From contig CP087965.1 in the NCBI GenBank assembly GCA_024703855.1, positions 4,518,001 to 4,582,000 on the forward strand: a stretch of DNA of 64,000 nt, given 5' to 3'. The stretch is from Polaromonas sp. P2-4 (GTDB lineage: Bacteria; Pseudomonadota; Gammaproteobacteria; Burkholderiales; Burkholderiaceae_C). The notes beneath the pieces were generated by a model. It was not told where the DNA came from, did no database searches, and was given only the letters and a program-made list of their open reading frames with translations. The position numbers and the translations under genes were made by a program. Below, in pieces: positions 57,189 through 64,000 of this stretch; the stretch's first letter is position 1, and every line of letters begins with the position of its first letter.

Positions 57189-58133
57189 ATGACCGCAAAT
57201 AGCACCACCCGCCCCCTTCTTTTCGATTCGCACGCCCACCTGGTTGCCGATGACCAGGTGCGTTATCCGCGCAACCCCATGCAGCGTGCCGCTGATGCGC
57301 CGTACCGGCATCCGGGAGTCATCGGAAAGCCGGGCGGAAAACATGGCCCCAACCCCATCAATGAGGTGCCCGACGCCCTGCGCATGCTGCGCTGGATGGA
57401 GGAAGAAAACGTCGATGGCATCGTGGCCGTGCAAAAACGCATGATCTACCGCTACGACAACAGCTACATCCTGGACTCTTCAGACAAGCATCCGGACCTC
57501 TTTAGCGCCGTGGTGATTCTGGACGCCGAGGACACCGGGACACCGGCGCTCGTGCGGCAGTACATCCAGAAGAACGCGCTTGCGGGCGTGCGCCTGTTTG
57601 GCGGGCGCAAACCTGACGGCAGCATGCCCTGGCTCAATTCGCCCCAGGCCCTGAAGACATGGGACGTCGCTCAGGAATTTGGGATAGTCATGGATCTGGA
57701 AGTGCTTTCCGAAGGCGGTGGTGGGCCATCCATCCCGGCGATCATTGAGCTGGCCAGGAAGTACCCGGACATCCGGATCGTGCTGGACCATCTTCTTGAG
57801 CCGGAAATGGAAGAGGGTGAGCATTTCGGGCTGGACGAGCGTTACCAAACCCTGGCGGGCGAGAAGAACATCTTCTTCAAGTTCACCTCGATCAACCTGG
57901 ACATCTGCCGTGAAGAGGGTATCCCGGCGGAGAAGGTGCTGCGCCGCGCCGTGGACATGTTTGGTGCCGGCCAGCTCATGTGGGGCTCGGACATCGGCAC
58001 CTCGTCGGGCACCTACAAGGAGATGGTGCAGCGCTTCCTGGATTCGGCTGCGCTCTTGAGCCCGCAGGAGAAGAGCGCGGTATTTCACGACACGGGCAAG
58101 CGCGTGTTCGTCAAAGGCGGCATCAAGGCCTGA
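57189..58133 (+). CDS. amidohydrolase family 2 (TIM-barrel hydrolase/lactonase)
   Basis: Intact, 314 residues. LLFDSHAHLVADDQVRYPRN (HxH metal motif), VRLFGGRKPDG, IRIVLDHLLEPEM (His), and LMWGSDIGTSSGTY with the Asp near the end. Similar to lactonases and decarboxylases of this family, such as LigI or ACMSD-type. Start ATG 57189; a TTG 14 codons earlier overlaps the Bug gene. Probably opens a lactone or hydrolyses an intermediate of the operon's pathway. Confidence 0.88.
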   Translation: MTANSTTRPLLFDSHAHLVADDQVRYPRNPMQRAADAPYRHPGVIGKPGGKHGPNPINEVPDALRMLRWMEEENVDGIVAVQKRMIYRYDNSYILDSSDKHPDLFSAVVILDAEDTGTPALVRQYIQKNALAGVRLFGGRKPDGSMPWLNSPQALKTWDVAQEFGIVMDLEVLSEGGGGPSIPAIIELARKYPDIRIVLDHLLEPEMEEGEHFGLDERYQTLAGEKNIFFKFTSINLDICREEGIPAEKVLRRAVDMFGAGQLMWGSDIGTSSGTYKEMVQRFLDSAALLSPQEKSAVFHDTGKRVFVKGGIKA

Positions 58134-58135
58134 GC

Positions 58136-58798
58136 ATGCAAGAAGACCATTTGCACATGCCGCACGAATTCACGACATTGGCCGCGTCCAGCATGGACAC
58201 GGCGACCGCCTACCGGCTGCTGTGCGGTGTCGTGGTGCCGCGGCCCGTGGCCTGGATCACCAGCATCAGCGCGGACGGTGTTGTCAATGCGGCGCCGTTC
58301 AGCTCGTACAACTACGTGGCGCACAGCCCGCCTATGCTGGCCGTTAACATCGGCTCGCGCAGCGGCGGGCTCAAGGACACGGCGCGCAACATTGAGCAGA
58401 ACCGTGAGTTCGTGGTCAACGTGGCGACCATGGCCAACATGGAGGTCATGCACAAGACCTCGGCCGAGTTTGCGCCGCACGCCAGTGAAGCGCAGGCGCT
58501 TGGCATCGAGCTGCTGCCGAGCCAGCAGGTCAAGCCGCCGCGCATCGCGATGTCGCCGGTGCAGATGGAGTGCCGGCTGCAGCAGGTGGTGCGGCTGGGA
58601 CGCCTGAACACGCTGTACATCGGCGAAGTCGTGGCCTTCCATCTGTCAAGCGAGGTCTATGACGGCAAGCACGTGGACAGCGTGAAGATGAAGCCGATCT
58701 CGCGCCTCGGCGGACCCTACTACGCGGCGCTCGGCGAGATCTTTCTGCGACCGACTCTGCAAACCCCGCCGCTCGGCAACACACCCGCGCAGGACTGA
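58136..58798 (+). CDS. flavin reductase-like FMN-binding protein
   Basis: Intact, 220 residues, split-barrel flavin reductase-like domain. PRPVAWITSISADGVVNAAPFSSYNYVAHSPP is the FMN-binding signature; NREFVVNVAT and LYIGEVVAFHL follow. 2 nt after the amidohydrolase. May supply reduced flavin to an oxygenase encoded elsewhere, or act as an oxidoreductase on a pathway intermediate. Confidence 0.87.
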   Translation: MQEDHLHMPHEFTTLAASSMDTATAYRLLCGVVVPRPVAWITSISADGVVNAAPFSSYNYVAHSPPMLAVNIGSRSGGLKDTARNIEQNREFVVNVATMANMEVMHKTSAEFAPHASEAQALGIELLPSQQVKPPRIAMSPVQMECRLQQVVRLGRLNTLYIGEVVAFHLSSEVYDGKHVDSVKMKPISRLGGPYYAALGEIFLRPTLQTPPLGNTPAQD

Positions 58799-58799
58799 C

Positions 58800-59551
58800 A
58801 TGGCTACTCCCAGGACTCTGCTCAAACAGCCGGCCCGTTACCAGGTCGGCACCTTCATCAAGACCAGCTCACCGCACATTGTCGAAGTGCTGGGGACCAC
58901 GGCGCTGGACTTTGCCGTGATCGATGCCGAGCATGCGCCGCTGGACCGCGCGGCGCTGGACCTGATGATGCTGGCCGGGCGAGCCGCCGGCCTGCCGCTG
59001 CTGGTGCGCATCCCCGACTGCAGCCCCGCCACGATTGGCTCGGTGCTCGACATGGGCGCCGCTGGTTTGCTGGTTCCCCATGTGGACAGCGTGGCGGACG
59101 CCCAAGCGGTGGTCAGCCACGCCAAGTTCCTGCAACGGCACGCGTGGTTATTCCAGCTCGCCGCGCTTCGCCGGCTACGGTACGCTGGGCATGAAGCAGG
59201 CGCTGCTGGCCGGCGACCAGGCCCTGGTCATCTGCCAGATCGAAAGCCCGCAAGCCGTGGAGTGCGCCGCGCAGATTGCGGCCGTGCCCGGCGTCGATGG
59301 CCTGTTCATAGGCCGCGCCGATCTGGCGCTGGCCATGGGGCTCGATGACTCCAAGCATGCCTCGGTCTCCGCCGCCACGGACCGCAGCATCGCGGCCGCA
59401 TTGGCGGCCGGCAAGCTGGCCGGTGTGTTCACCTGCAACCCTTGCCGAGCGCGATGAATACGCGGCGAAGGGCGTGAACTGGTTCGTGTTCGGCTCCGAC
59501 CAGTCGCTGCTGCGCCAGGGCGCGCAGGCGATTGCGCATCCCGAGCCCTGA
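58800..59551 (+). CDS. HpcH/HpaI-family class II aldolase, frameshifted
   Basis: About 250 residues. GTFIKTSSPHIVEVLGTTALDFAVIDAEHAPLD (with the base-region Glu-His), GAAGLLVPHVDSVADAQ, RGYSSSPRFAGYGTLG, ICQIESPQAV (metal Glu), GLFIGRADLALAMG (metal Asp). Breaks near 59132 and 59442. Retro-aldol cleavage of a 4-hydroxy-2-oxo diacid to pyruvate or oxaloacetate plus an aldehyde is expected. 1 nt after the flavin reductase-like gene. Confidence 0.86.
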
Positions 59552-59609
59552 ACCGCCACAAAAGCCGGCACGAAAACCGGCGCGAAATTTTCATTCAAGG
59601 AAATATCTG

Positions 59610-60465
59610 ATGACTATTCAAGCAACCATGGCCACCGCGGCGCGCCACTATGCCAGCCCCGCGCAGCACACCCGACCGGACGAGAGTACCTGGATCGCGC
59701 GCGGCGCCAACTTTGTGGTCGCCGTCTCGCAGGTGAAGGCAGGTGCTCAGCTGATCCGCGACAACCAGCCCGACGAATACATGGTGTTCCTGGTCGACGT
59801 TGCTGCTGCCATCGAGGCTGGCGAGGAGACCATAGCGGCCAGGCCGGACACGCTGACCATCGTTCCGCCCGGCGTCAGCAGCATCACGGCGCAGGGCGAT
59901 GGCCAGATCGTGCGCGTGTTCTCCACCCAGGCCTCGGACCTGGTGGCCGCCGCCAGCAATGCCGGGGTGTACGCGAACGGCGCGCCCGAGGTCGCGCCGC
60001 TGCTGCCCTGGCCGGATCCGCCGCAAGGCTTCAAGCTGCGCAACTACGTGCTGGCCGAACACACCAGGCCCGATACCAATATGCGCATCTTTCGCAGCAC
60101 CAACCTCATGCTCAACATCATGACGCCGCGCATGGTGGCGCGCGACGTGCGCAAACTCAGTCCGCATTCGCATGCCGATTTCGAGCAGGGCTCGCTGGCC
60201 GTAAGGGGCGACTGGGTGCATCACATGCGCTACCCCTGGACCGCGGACATGCTGGACTGGAAGAACGACGAGCACATCGGAAATGGGCAGCCCGTCGCTG
60301 TTGGTGGTGCCGCCCAAGGTGATTCACACCAGCCGCAACGCCAACGACGGCGGCGCCTGGCTGGTCGACATCTTTGCGCCGCCGCGCATGGACTTTTCCA
60401 GCAAGCCCGGCATGGTCTGCAATGCCGACGAATACCCCATGCCGGGCGTTTCAGAGGCTCCTTAG
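59610..60465 (+). CDS. bicupin protein, frameshifted
   Basis: About 285 residues. Two cupin-like halves: GANFVVAVSQVKAGAQLIRDNQPDEYMVFLVD then PDTLTIVPPG in the first; VRKLSPHSHADFEQGSLAVRGDWVHHM with His, Glu and late LVVPPKVIHTSRNA in the second. Only the second half has a full set of metal ligands. Break near 60285. Ribosome site AAGGAAA before the ATG. Last gene of the operon, 58 nt after the aldolase. Dioxygenase, isomerase or sensor role open. Confidence 0.82.
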
Positions 60466-60564
60466 CCGTTCCGTGATGCGGGCGGAAACCTCGAGCATGG
60501 GCGAGAGGTATTTGTCCCCGGCCTGTTCATTGGGCCGGGTGGAGGTAATCCGGCTGGCAGTTAT

Positions 60565-60838
60565 ATTCCATTTCTAATTCGATGCGAGATTATTGATCTT
60601 TCCTTAATGGATGACACTCTTGCGGTCATCGCGCGGCCTACGCACCGTCTCGTCATCGCGAGGCCGCAGGCCGTGGCGATCCATCGTCGATCAAGCGCCG
60701 CCATGGATTGCCGCGCTGCCTGCAATGACACGGAGGCTGTCACGAATTGTGGAAAGCCCAATAGGCGCGCCCCCGCAGACAGTGCTACAGCACGGCAAGG
60801 GGGTGCAACGACATATCGTATTGAAGTAGAAATGGAAT
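60565..60838 (-). mobile_element. 103-bp MITE-like element, copy B, interrupted by a second element
   Basis: Minus strand begins ATTCCATTTCTACTTCAATA and ends GCATCGAATTAGAAATGGAAT-like, as copy A at 44480. The two halves are separated by a 169-bp insert plus a TA duplication; without them the length is 103 bp, the same as copy A. The panE stop codon abuts its minus-strand start. Confidence 0.75.
60593..60761. mobile_element. inner MITE with TA target duplication
   Basis: 169-bp insert with ends TTGATCTTTCC and GGAAAGCCCAA (9 of 11 bases inverted-complementary), flanked by TA at 60591-60592 and 60762-60763. TA duplication is the mark of IS630/Tc1-mariner-type insertion. The inside holds an imperfect palindrome of the GTCATCGCGAGG...GGCGATCCAT type seen in many bacterial interspersed repeats. 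Confidence 0.7.
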
Positions 60839-61873
60839 TACGGGCTGGTATAAAGACCGGCGTTCCGAGCCCGCATGCGTGCCAGCGCATACAAGCTGTC
60901 GAGTTGTGGCATGGGCTGATTGAGGGCGCTGGCGCATTCAATGACAGTCCCGAGAATGGCATCCAGTTCAACGCTGCGACCAGCTTCCAGGTCTTGCAAC
61001 ATGGACGTCTTGATCGCGCCCAATTTGCGGGTCTGTTCGATGCGCTGTACGGGATCGATTTTCAGTGCGAGACCCAGGCGTTGGCCGAGCGCGATGCACT
61101 CGTCCATCAGGCGTATGAACAAGCGCTCAAGGTTGGGGTCGGCAACCATGCGATCCGTTGAAGCCCCCGTCATCAGACTGACGGGGTTGAAGCAGGCATT
61201 GCCCAGTAATTTGATCCACAGGTCTCGGCGTATGTCGGCGCTGACCTCGCCGCCGAGCCCGGCATTGGCGAGCAGGGTGGCCCATGCGCTGGCCCGTGGA
61301 CTCAGGCCGCCACCGGGCTCGCCCAGCACCACGCGCGCCTGCGCTGTGCTGTACGACGCCGGGTGCAGGGCAATGGCAAGAGGCAAATACGCTTGCGCCC
61401 AGAAGCTGTGACAGCGGGAGTGCTTTTTCTATCGAACCCGTTGGGTCAACGCAGCGCAGGCGCAGTCCGTCAACAGGCTGGCCGTTGGCTAAAAAATACC
61501 ACCAGGGCAAGCCGTTGCCGACCGTCAAAATAGTGCTTTGTGGCCCTATGAGCGGTGACAGTACGGGGGCCACTTCGGGTAACGCCTGCCCCTTGAGTGC
61601 AATCACGATCAGGTCCTGTGGGCCCAGCTCTTCAGCCGTTTCGCTGGCCTGTACCGCGACGCTGTATTCCTCGCCAGTTGTTGCGTAGCGCAGTCCGTGT
61701 TGGCGAATCGCCTCCAGCGTGCGGCCACGGGCAAGCATGCTCACGACGTGGCCCGCGCGGGACAGCCGCGCGGCAAAGTGCCCCCCAATGGCGCCGCTAC
61801 CCACAATGCCAATTCGTTGCGGGCCGGTGTTGGGGATGCTTGCCGGTGTTGTGTCGGAGTCTGTGGTTTTCAT
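60838..61873 (-). CDS. panE: ketopantoate reductase family protein (PanE/ApbA-like), frameshifted
   Basis: About 345 residues. Rossmann motif IGIVGSGAIGGHFAARLSRAGH, LIVIALKGQALPEV, VGNGLPWWYF, then C-terminal KLLGNACFNPVSLMTGAS (the Asn/Lys/Ser substrate region) and SMLQDLEAGRSVELDAILG. Break near 61400. NADPH-dependent reduction of 2-oxopantoate is the family reaction; many paralogues act on other oxo-acids. Divergent from the aminotransferase gene. Confidence 0.85.
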
Positions 61874-61929
61874 TCATGTTTCCTGTATTGGAAATTGAAT
61901 TTTTCGTGAGCCCCGTGATTACGCAACTC

Positions 61930-61970
61930 AAATCTCCAAGCTTTTCGCCCAGCGAAAAGCTTGGAGATTT
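61930..61970. promoter_or_regulatory. perfect 19-bp inverted repeat
   Basis: AAATCTCCAAGCTTTTCGC - CCA - GCGAAAAGCTTGGAGATTT, a perfect stem with a 3-base centre, in the divergent gap between panE and the aminotransferase gene. No T-run follows. Could be a cruciform or RNA hairpin, an operator, or a remnant of an element. Confidence 0.6.
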
Positions 61971-61993
61971 AGATTGCTTCGCTGGCGGGTGGG

Positions 61994-62009
61994 TGAAAGA
62001 ATTCTTTCA
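61994..62009. promoter_or_regulatory. 16-bp perfect palindrome upstream of the aminotransferase gene
   Basis: TGAAAGAATTCTTTCA, centred 38 nt upstream of the start codon used here. Likely operator in the divergent promoter region. Confidence 0.45.
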
Positions 62010-62038
62010 TGAGCCCGGTAAACCATAACAGAGTGAGT

Positions 62039-63241
62039 ATGAACACGAGTACACCTTTTCATTTCGCACAACGCGCTGCACGCATCAAACCATCGATCAT
62101 TCGTGAAATATTGAATCTGGCCGACCGTCCGGGTGTTATCTCACTGGCAGGGGGCTTGCCGTCCCCCAACTCGTTTCCTGTGCAGGCCATGCGGGATGCG
62201 ACCGAGCGGGTGCTGAGAGATGCACCGCAGCAGGCGCTTCAGTACGCGTCGACCGAGGGCTTTGGCCCGCTGCGCGAATGGGTGGCCGCCGATCTTGGGA
62301 CACAGGGCATTCAGGTGGATGCGTCCAAAGTGTTGATCACCACGGGTTCGCAGCAAGGTCTCGACTTGGTGGGCAAGGTGCTGATTGACCCGGGCAGTCA
62401 AGTCGCGGTGGAAGCGCCCACCTATGTGGGGGCCTTGCAGGCATTCAATCCTTACGAGCCCACGTACCTGAGTGTGGCGGGTGACGATGAAGGCCCGCTG
62501 GTGGCCGGGCTGGAGGCAGCGCGCCATGCCCGCTTCCTGTACATGGTGCCCAATTTCCAGAACCGCGGGGGGCGCTCCATCAGCGATACGCGCCGTGACG
62601 AACTGGCGGCCAGGGCGCAACAGCTCAACCTGCCGCTGGTCGAAGACAACCCCTATGGCGATTTGTGGTTTGATGAGCCGCCGCCGCGGCCCATTGCCGC
62701 GCGCTGGCAAGACGGCACGGTGTATCTGGGCTCCTTTTCCAAGATACTGGCACCCGGCTTGCGGCTGGGTTATGTGGTGGCACCGACCTCGATCATGCCC
62801 AAGCTGGTTCAGGCCAAGCAGGCCGCGGATCTGCACACGCCGATTTTCAATCAGCGCCTGGTGCATGAAGTCATTCGCAATGGTTTTCTTGACGAACACG
62901 TGCCCACCATCCGCTCGCTGTACAAGGCGCAGCGTGACGCCATGCTTGCGGCGCTGCAGCGGCACATGCCTGCCAGTTGTCGCTGGACGGTGCCGGGCGG
63001 CGGCATGTTTTTCTGGGTAGAGCTGCCACCGGGGATTGACGCGCTGGCCATGCTGCCGCAAGCCGTTGAACAAGGCGTGGCCTATGTGCCAGGCGGCGCC
63101 TTCTTTGCCGACAATTCGATGCGCAATGTGATGCGACTGTCGTTCGTGACGGTCCCGGCCGAGCAGATTGACCAAGGCATTGCGACGCTGGCGCGTGTGT
63201 TGCGCGAGGCACAAGACCCGTCCATACGTCTCGCGGCTTGA
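62039..63241 (+). CDS. PLP-dependent aminotransferase (class I/II, 2-aminoadipate/LysN-like)
   Basis: Intact, 400 residues. MNTSTPFHFAQRAARIKPSI opening with GVISLAGGLPSPNSFPV, a subgroup feature; ITTGSQQGLDLVGKVLIDPG; FLYMVPNFQNRGG; EDNPYGDLWF; PLP-lysine site LGSFSKILAPGLRLGYV. An ATG 30 nt upstream (62009) overlaps the palindrome, so 62039 is preferred. Transfers amino groups from aromatic or long-chain amino acids or 2-aminoadipate to 2-oxoglutarate; exact substrate not decidable. Confidence 0.92.
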   Translation: MNTSTPFHFAQRAARIKPSIIREILNLADRPGVISLAGGLPSPNSFPVQAMRDATERVLRDAPQQALQYASTEGFGPLREWVAADLGTQGIQVDASKVLITTGSQQGLDLVGKVLIDPGSQVAVEAPTYVGALQAFNPYEPTYLSVAGDDEGPLVAGLEAARHARFLYMVPNFQNRGGRSISDTRRDELAARAQQLNLPLVEDNPYGDLWFDEPPPRPIAARWQDGTVYLGSFSKILAPGLRLGYVVAPTSIMPKLVQAKQAADLHTPIFNQRLVHEVIRNGFLDEHVPTIRSLYKAQRDAMLAALQRHMPASCRWTVPGGGMFFWVELPPGIDALAMLPQAVEQGVAYVPGGAFFADNSMRNVMRLSFVTVPAEQIDQGIATLARVLREAQDPSIRLAA

Positions 63242-63320
63242 CGCAGGGTATTTGAATCGCGCCCCGGGTTGCCGGTTGCATTTCTCAGCTATTTATCAAT
63301 TATTAAAAGGAGACATCATC

Positions 63321-64000
63321 ATGAAACGTCGTCAATTTTCTGCGTTGGCCGCACTGGCCACCACTGCCCTCACAGGGGTGCACGCCTTCGCCCAGGACAA
63401 GCCGCCCATGCGGATTCTGGTGGGCTTTCCGCCAGGAGGGTCGCTGGACAAGGTGGCCCGGTTGCTGGCAGACAAGCTGCGTGTGTCGCTGAACCAGAAT
63501 GTGATCGTTGAGAACAAACCCGGCGCGGCCGGACGCATCGCGCTGAGCGAGGTCAAGCGTGCCGCACCCGACGGCAATACGGTGGTTTTGTCCCCTGGTG
63601 GTGCCCTGGTGATTCTGCCGTGGCTGTACAACAACCTCGGCTACGACCCGGTCAAGGACTTCACCCCCATCGCCCGTGCGACCACGCTGGACTTCGCCCT
63701 CACGGTCGGCCCGGGTGCGCCTGCAGGGTGATGTGAAAGCGCTGTTCGCCTGGATGAAAGCCAATCCGCAGAAAGCAACTTATGCGACCTCGGGCGCTGG
63801 CTCGGTGCCGCATTTTGCGGGGCAACTGATCGGACAGGCCATTGGCATTCCCATGATTCACGTGGCCTACCGGGGCGGAGCGCCCGCAGCGCAAGACCTG
63901 GTGAGTGGTCAGGTGCCGCTCATGATTGACAGCGCCTCGGAAACCCTGGAGTTGCACCGTGCGGGCAAGGTTCGCATTGTTGCCGTGACCGGTGGGGCGC
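63321..64000 (+). CDS. Bug/TctC-family periplasmic receptor, 5' part (frameshifted, runs off the window)
   Basis: About 227 residues seen. Signal peptide MKRRQFSALAALATTALTGV to FAQD; then MRILVGFPPGGSLDKVARLLADKL, ENKPGAAGRIALSEVK, APDGNTVVLSPGG, and after a break near 63722 KANPQKATYATSGAGSVPHF and IHVAYRGGAPAAQDLVSGQVPL. AAAGGAGA precedes the ATG. 79 nt after the aminotransferase gene; may share its transcript. Ligand unknown. Confidence 0.92.

Noticed and set aside
60593..60761. Inner palindrome as a structured regulatory RNA
   Set aside because: TA duplication and inverted ends explain it better as a miniature transposable element.
62141..63214. 357-codon minus-strand open frame opposite the aminotransferase gene
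   Set aside because: Same reason: antisense shadow in a GC-rich coding region.
1..64000. tRNA, rRNA, CRISPR array or prophage
   Set aside because: No cloverleaf-like sequence with a CCA end, no regularly spaced direct repeats, and no phage structural or integrase genes were seen on reading.

Overview
The window looks like a chromosomal segment of a beta-proteobacterium of the order Burkholderiales, most likely family Comamonadaceae (Polaromonas/Rhodoferax/Variovorax-like). This is inferred from the GC-rich codon use, four Bug/TctC-type periplasmic receptors, many IclR and LysR regulators beside small catabolic operons, a PHA depolymerase, and short dispersed repeats in the intergenic regions. 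No rRNA, tRNA or CRISPR array was seen.

Layout. 1-3.8 kb: 3' end of a Liv-type ABC importer with two substrate-binding proteins. 4.2-6.8 kb: Bug receptor, IclR regulator and divergent cupin, with four copies of a putative IclR operator. 6.9-8.6 kb: YceI, cytochrome b561, YceI. 8.7-9.2 kb: dead outer-membrane protein gene. 9.4-12.8 kb: M19 dipeptidase-like protein, RraA-type aldolase, amidohydrolase, GST, DUF1508 protein. 12.8-13.3 kb: internally deleted transposase. 13.4-22.6 kb: mostly housekeeping and secondary genes (FAD oxidase, YihY, thioredoxin-like, P450 with hydrolase, MetY, CBS protein, subtilase). 22.7-27.9 kb: truncated aroC copy, PHA depolymerase, GST, cupin, real aroC, EamA exporter. 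28.2-41.5 kb: a shikimate/quinate-to-oxoadipate catabolic cluster (IclR, AroE-like, LivKHMGF, HPPD-like, dehydroshikimate dehydratase, PcaB, PcaC, acyl-CoA dehydrogenase, PcaD, AroQ). 41.5-47.8 kb: mixed genes (ArfB, BON-like, LysR/LigB pair, esterase, LLM monooxygenase, hydrolase, FKBP). 48.4-51.9 kb: M20 amidase, Bug receptor, divergent LysR. 51.9-54.6 kb: a scarred island with a transposase remnant, a secreted cyanophycinase-like gene and a fossil of gcvP. 54.6-60.5 kb: a tight seven-gene operon of unknown substrate (two-subunit Fe-S hydratase, Bug receptor, amidohydrolase, flavin reductase-like protein, HpcH aldolase, bicupin). 60.6-64 kb: nested miniature elements, ketopantoate reductase, aminotransferase, Bug receptor running off the end.

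How genes work together. The central cluster should take up a shikimate- or quinate-like compound by the Liv transporter, oxidise or dehydrate it to protocatechuate and carry it through the beta-ketoadipate branch; the ring-cleaving PcaGH is not in the window. The 54.6-60.5 kb operon is the best candidate for an undescribed pathway.

Caution. More than half of the genes, including aroC and metY, are broken by single-base shifts, often in homopolymer runs, while the protein sequence on both sides stays well conserved. I read most of these as sequencing indels, and annotate such genes as CDS spanning the shift. Only remnants with deletions or internal stops are called pseudogenes.
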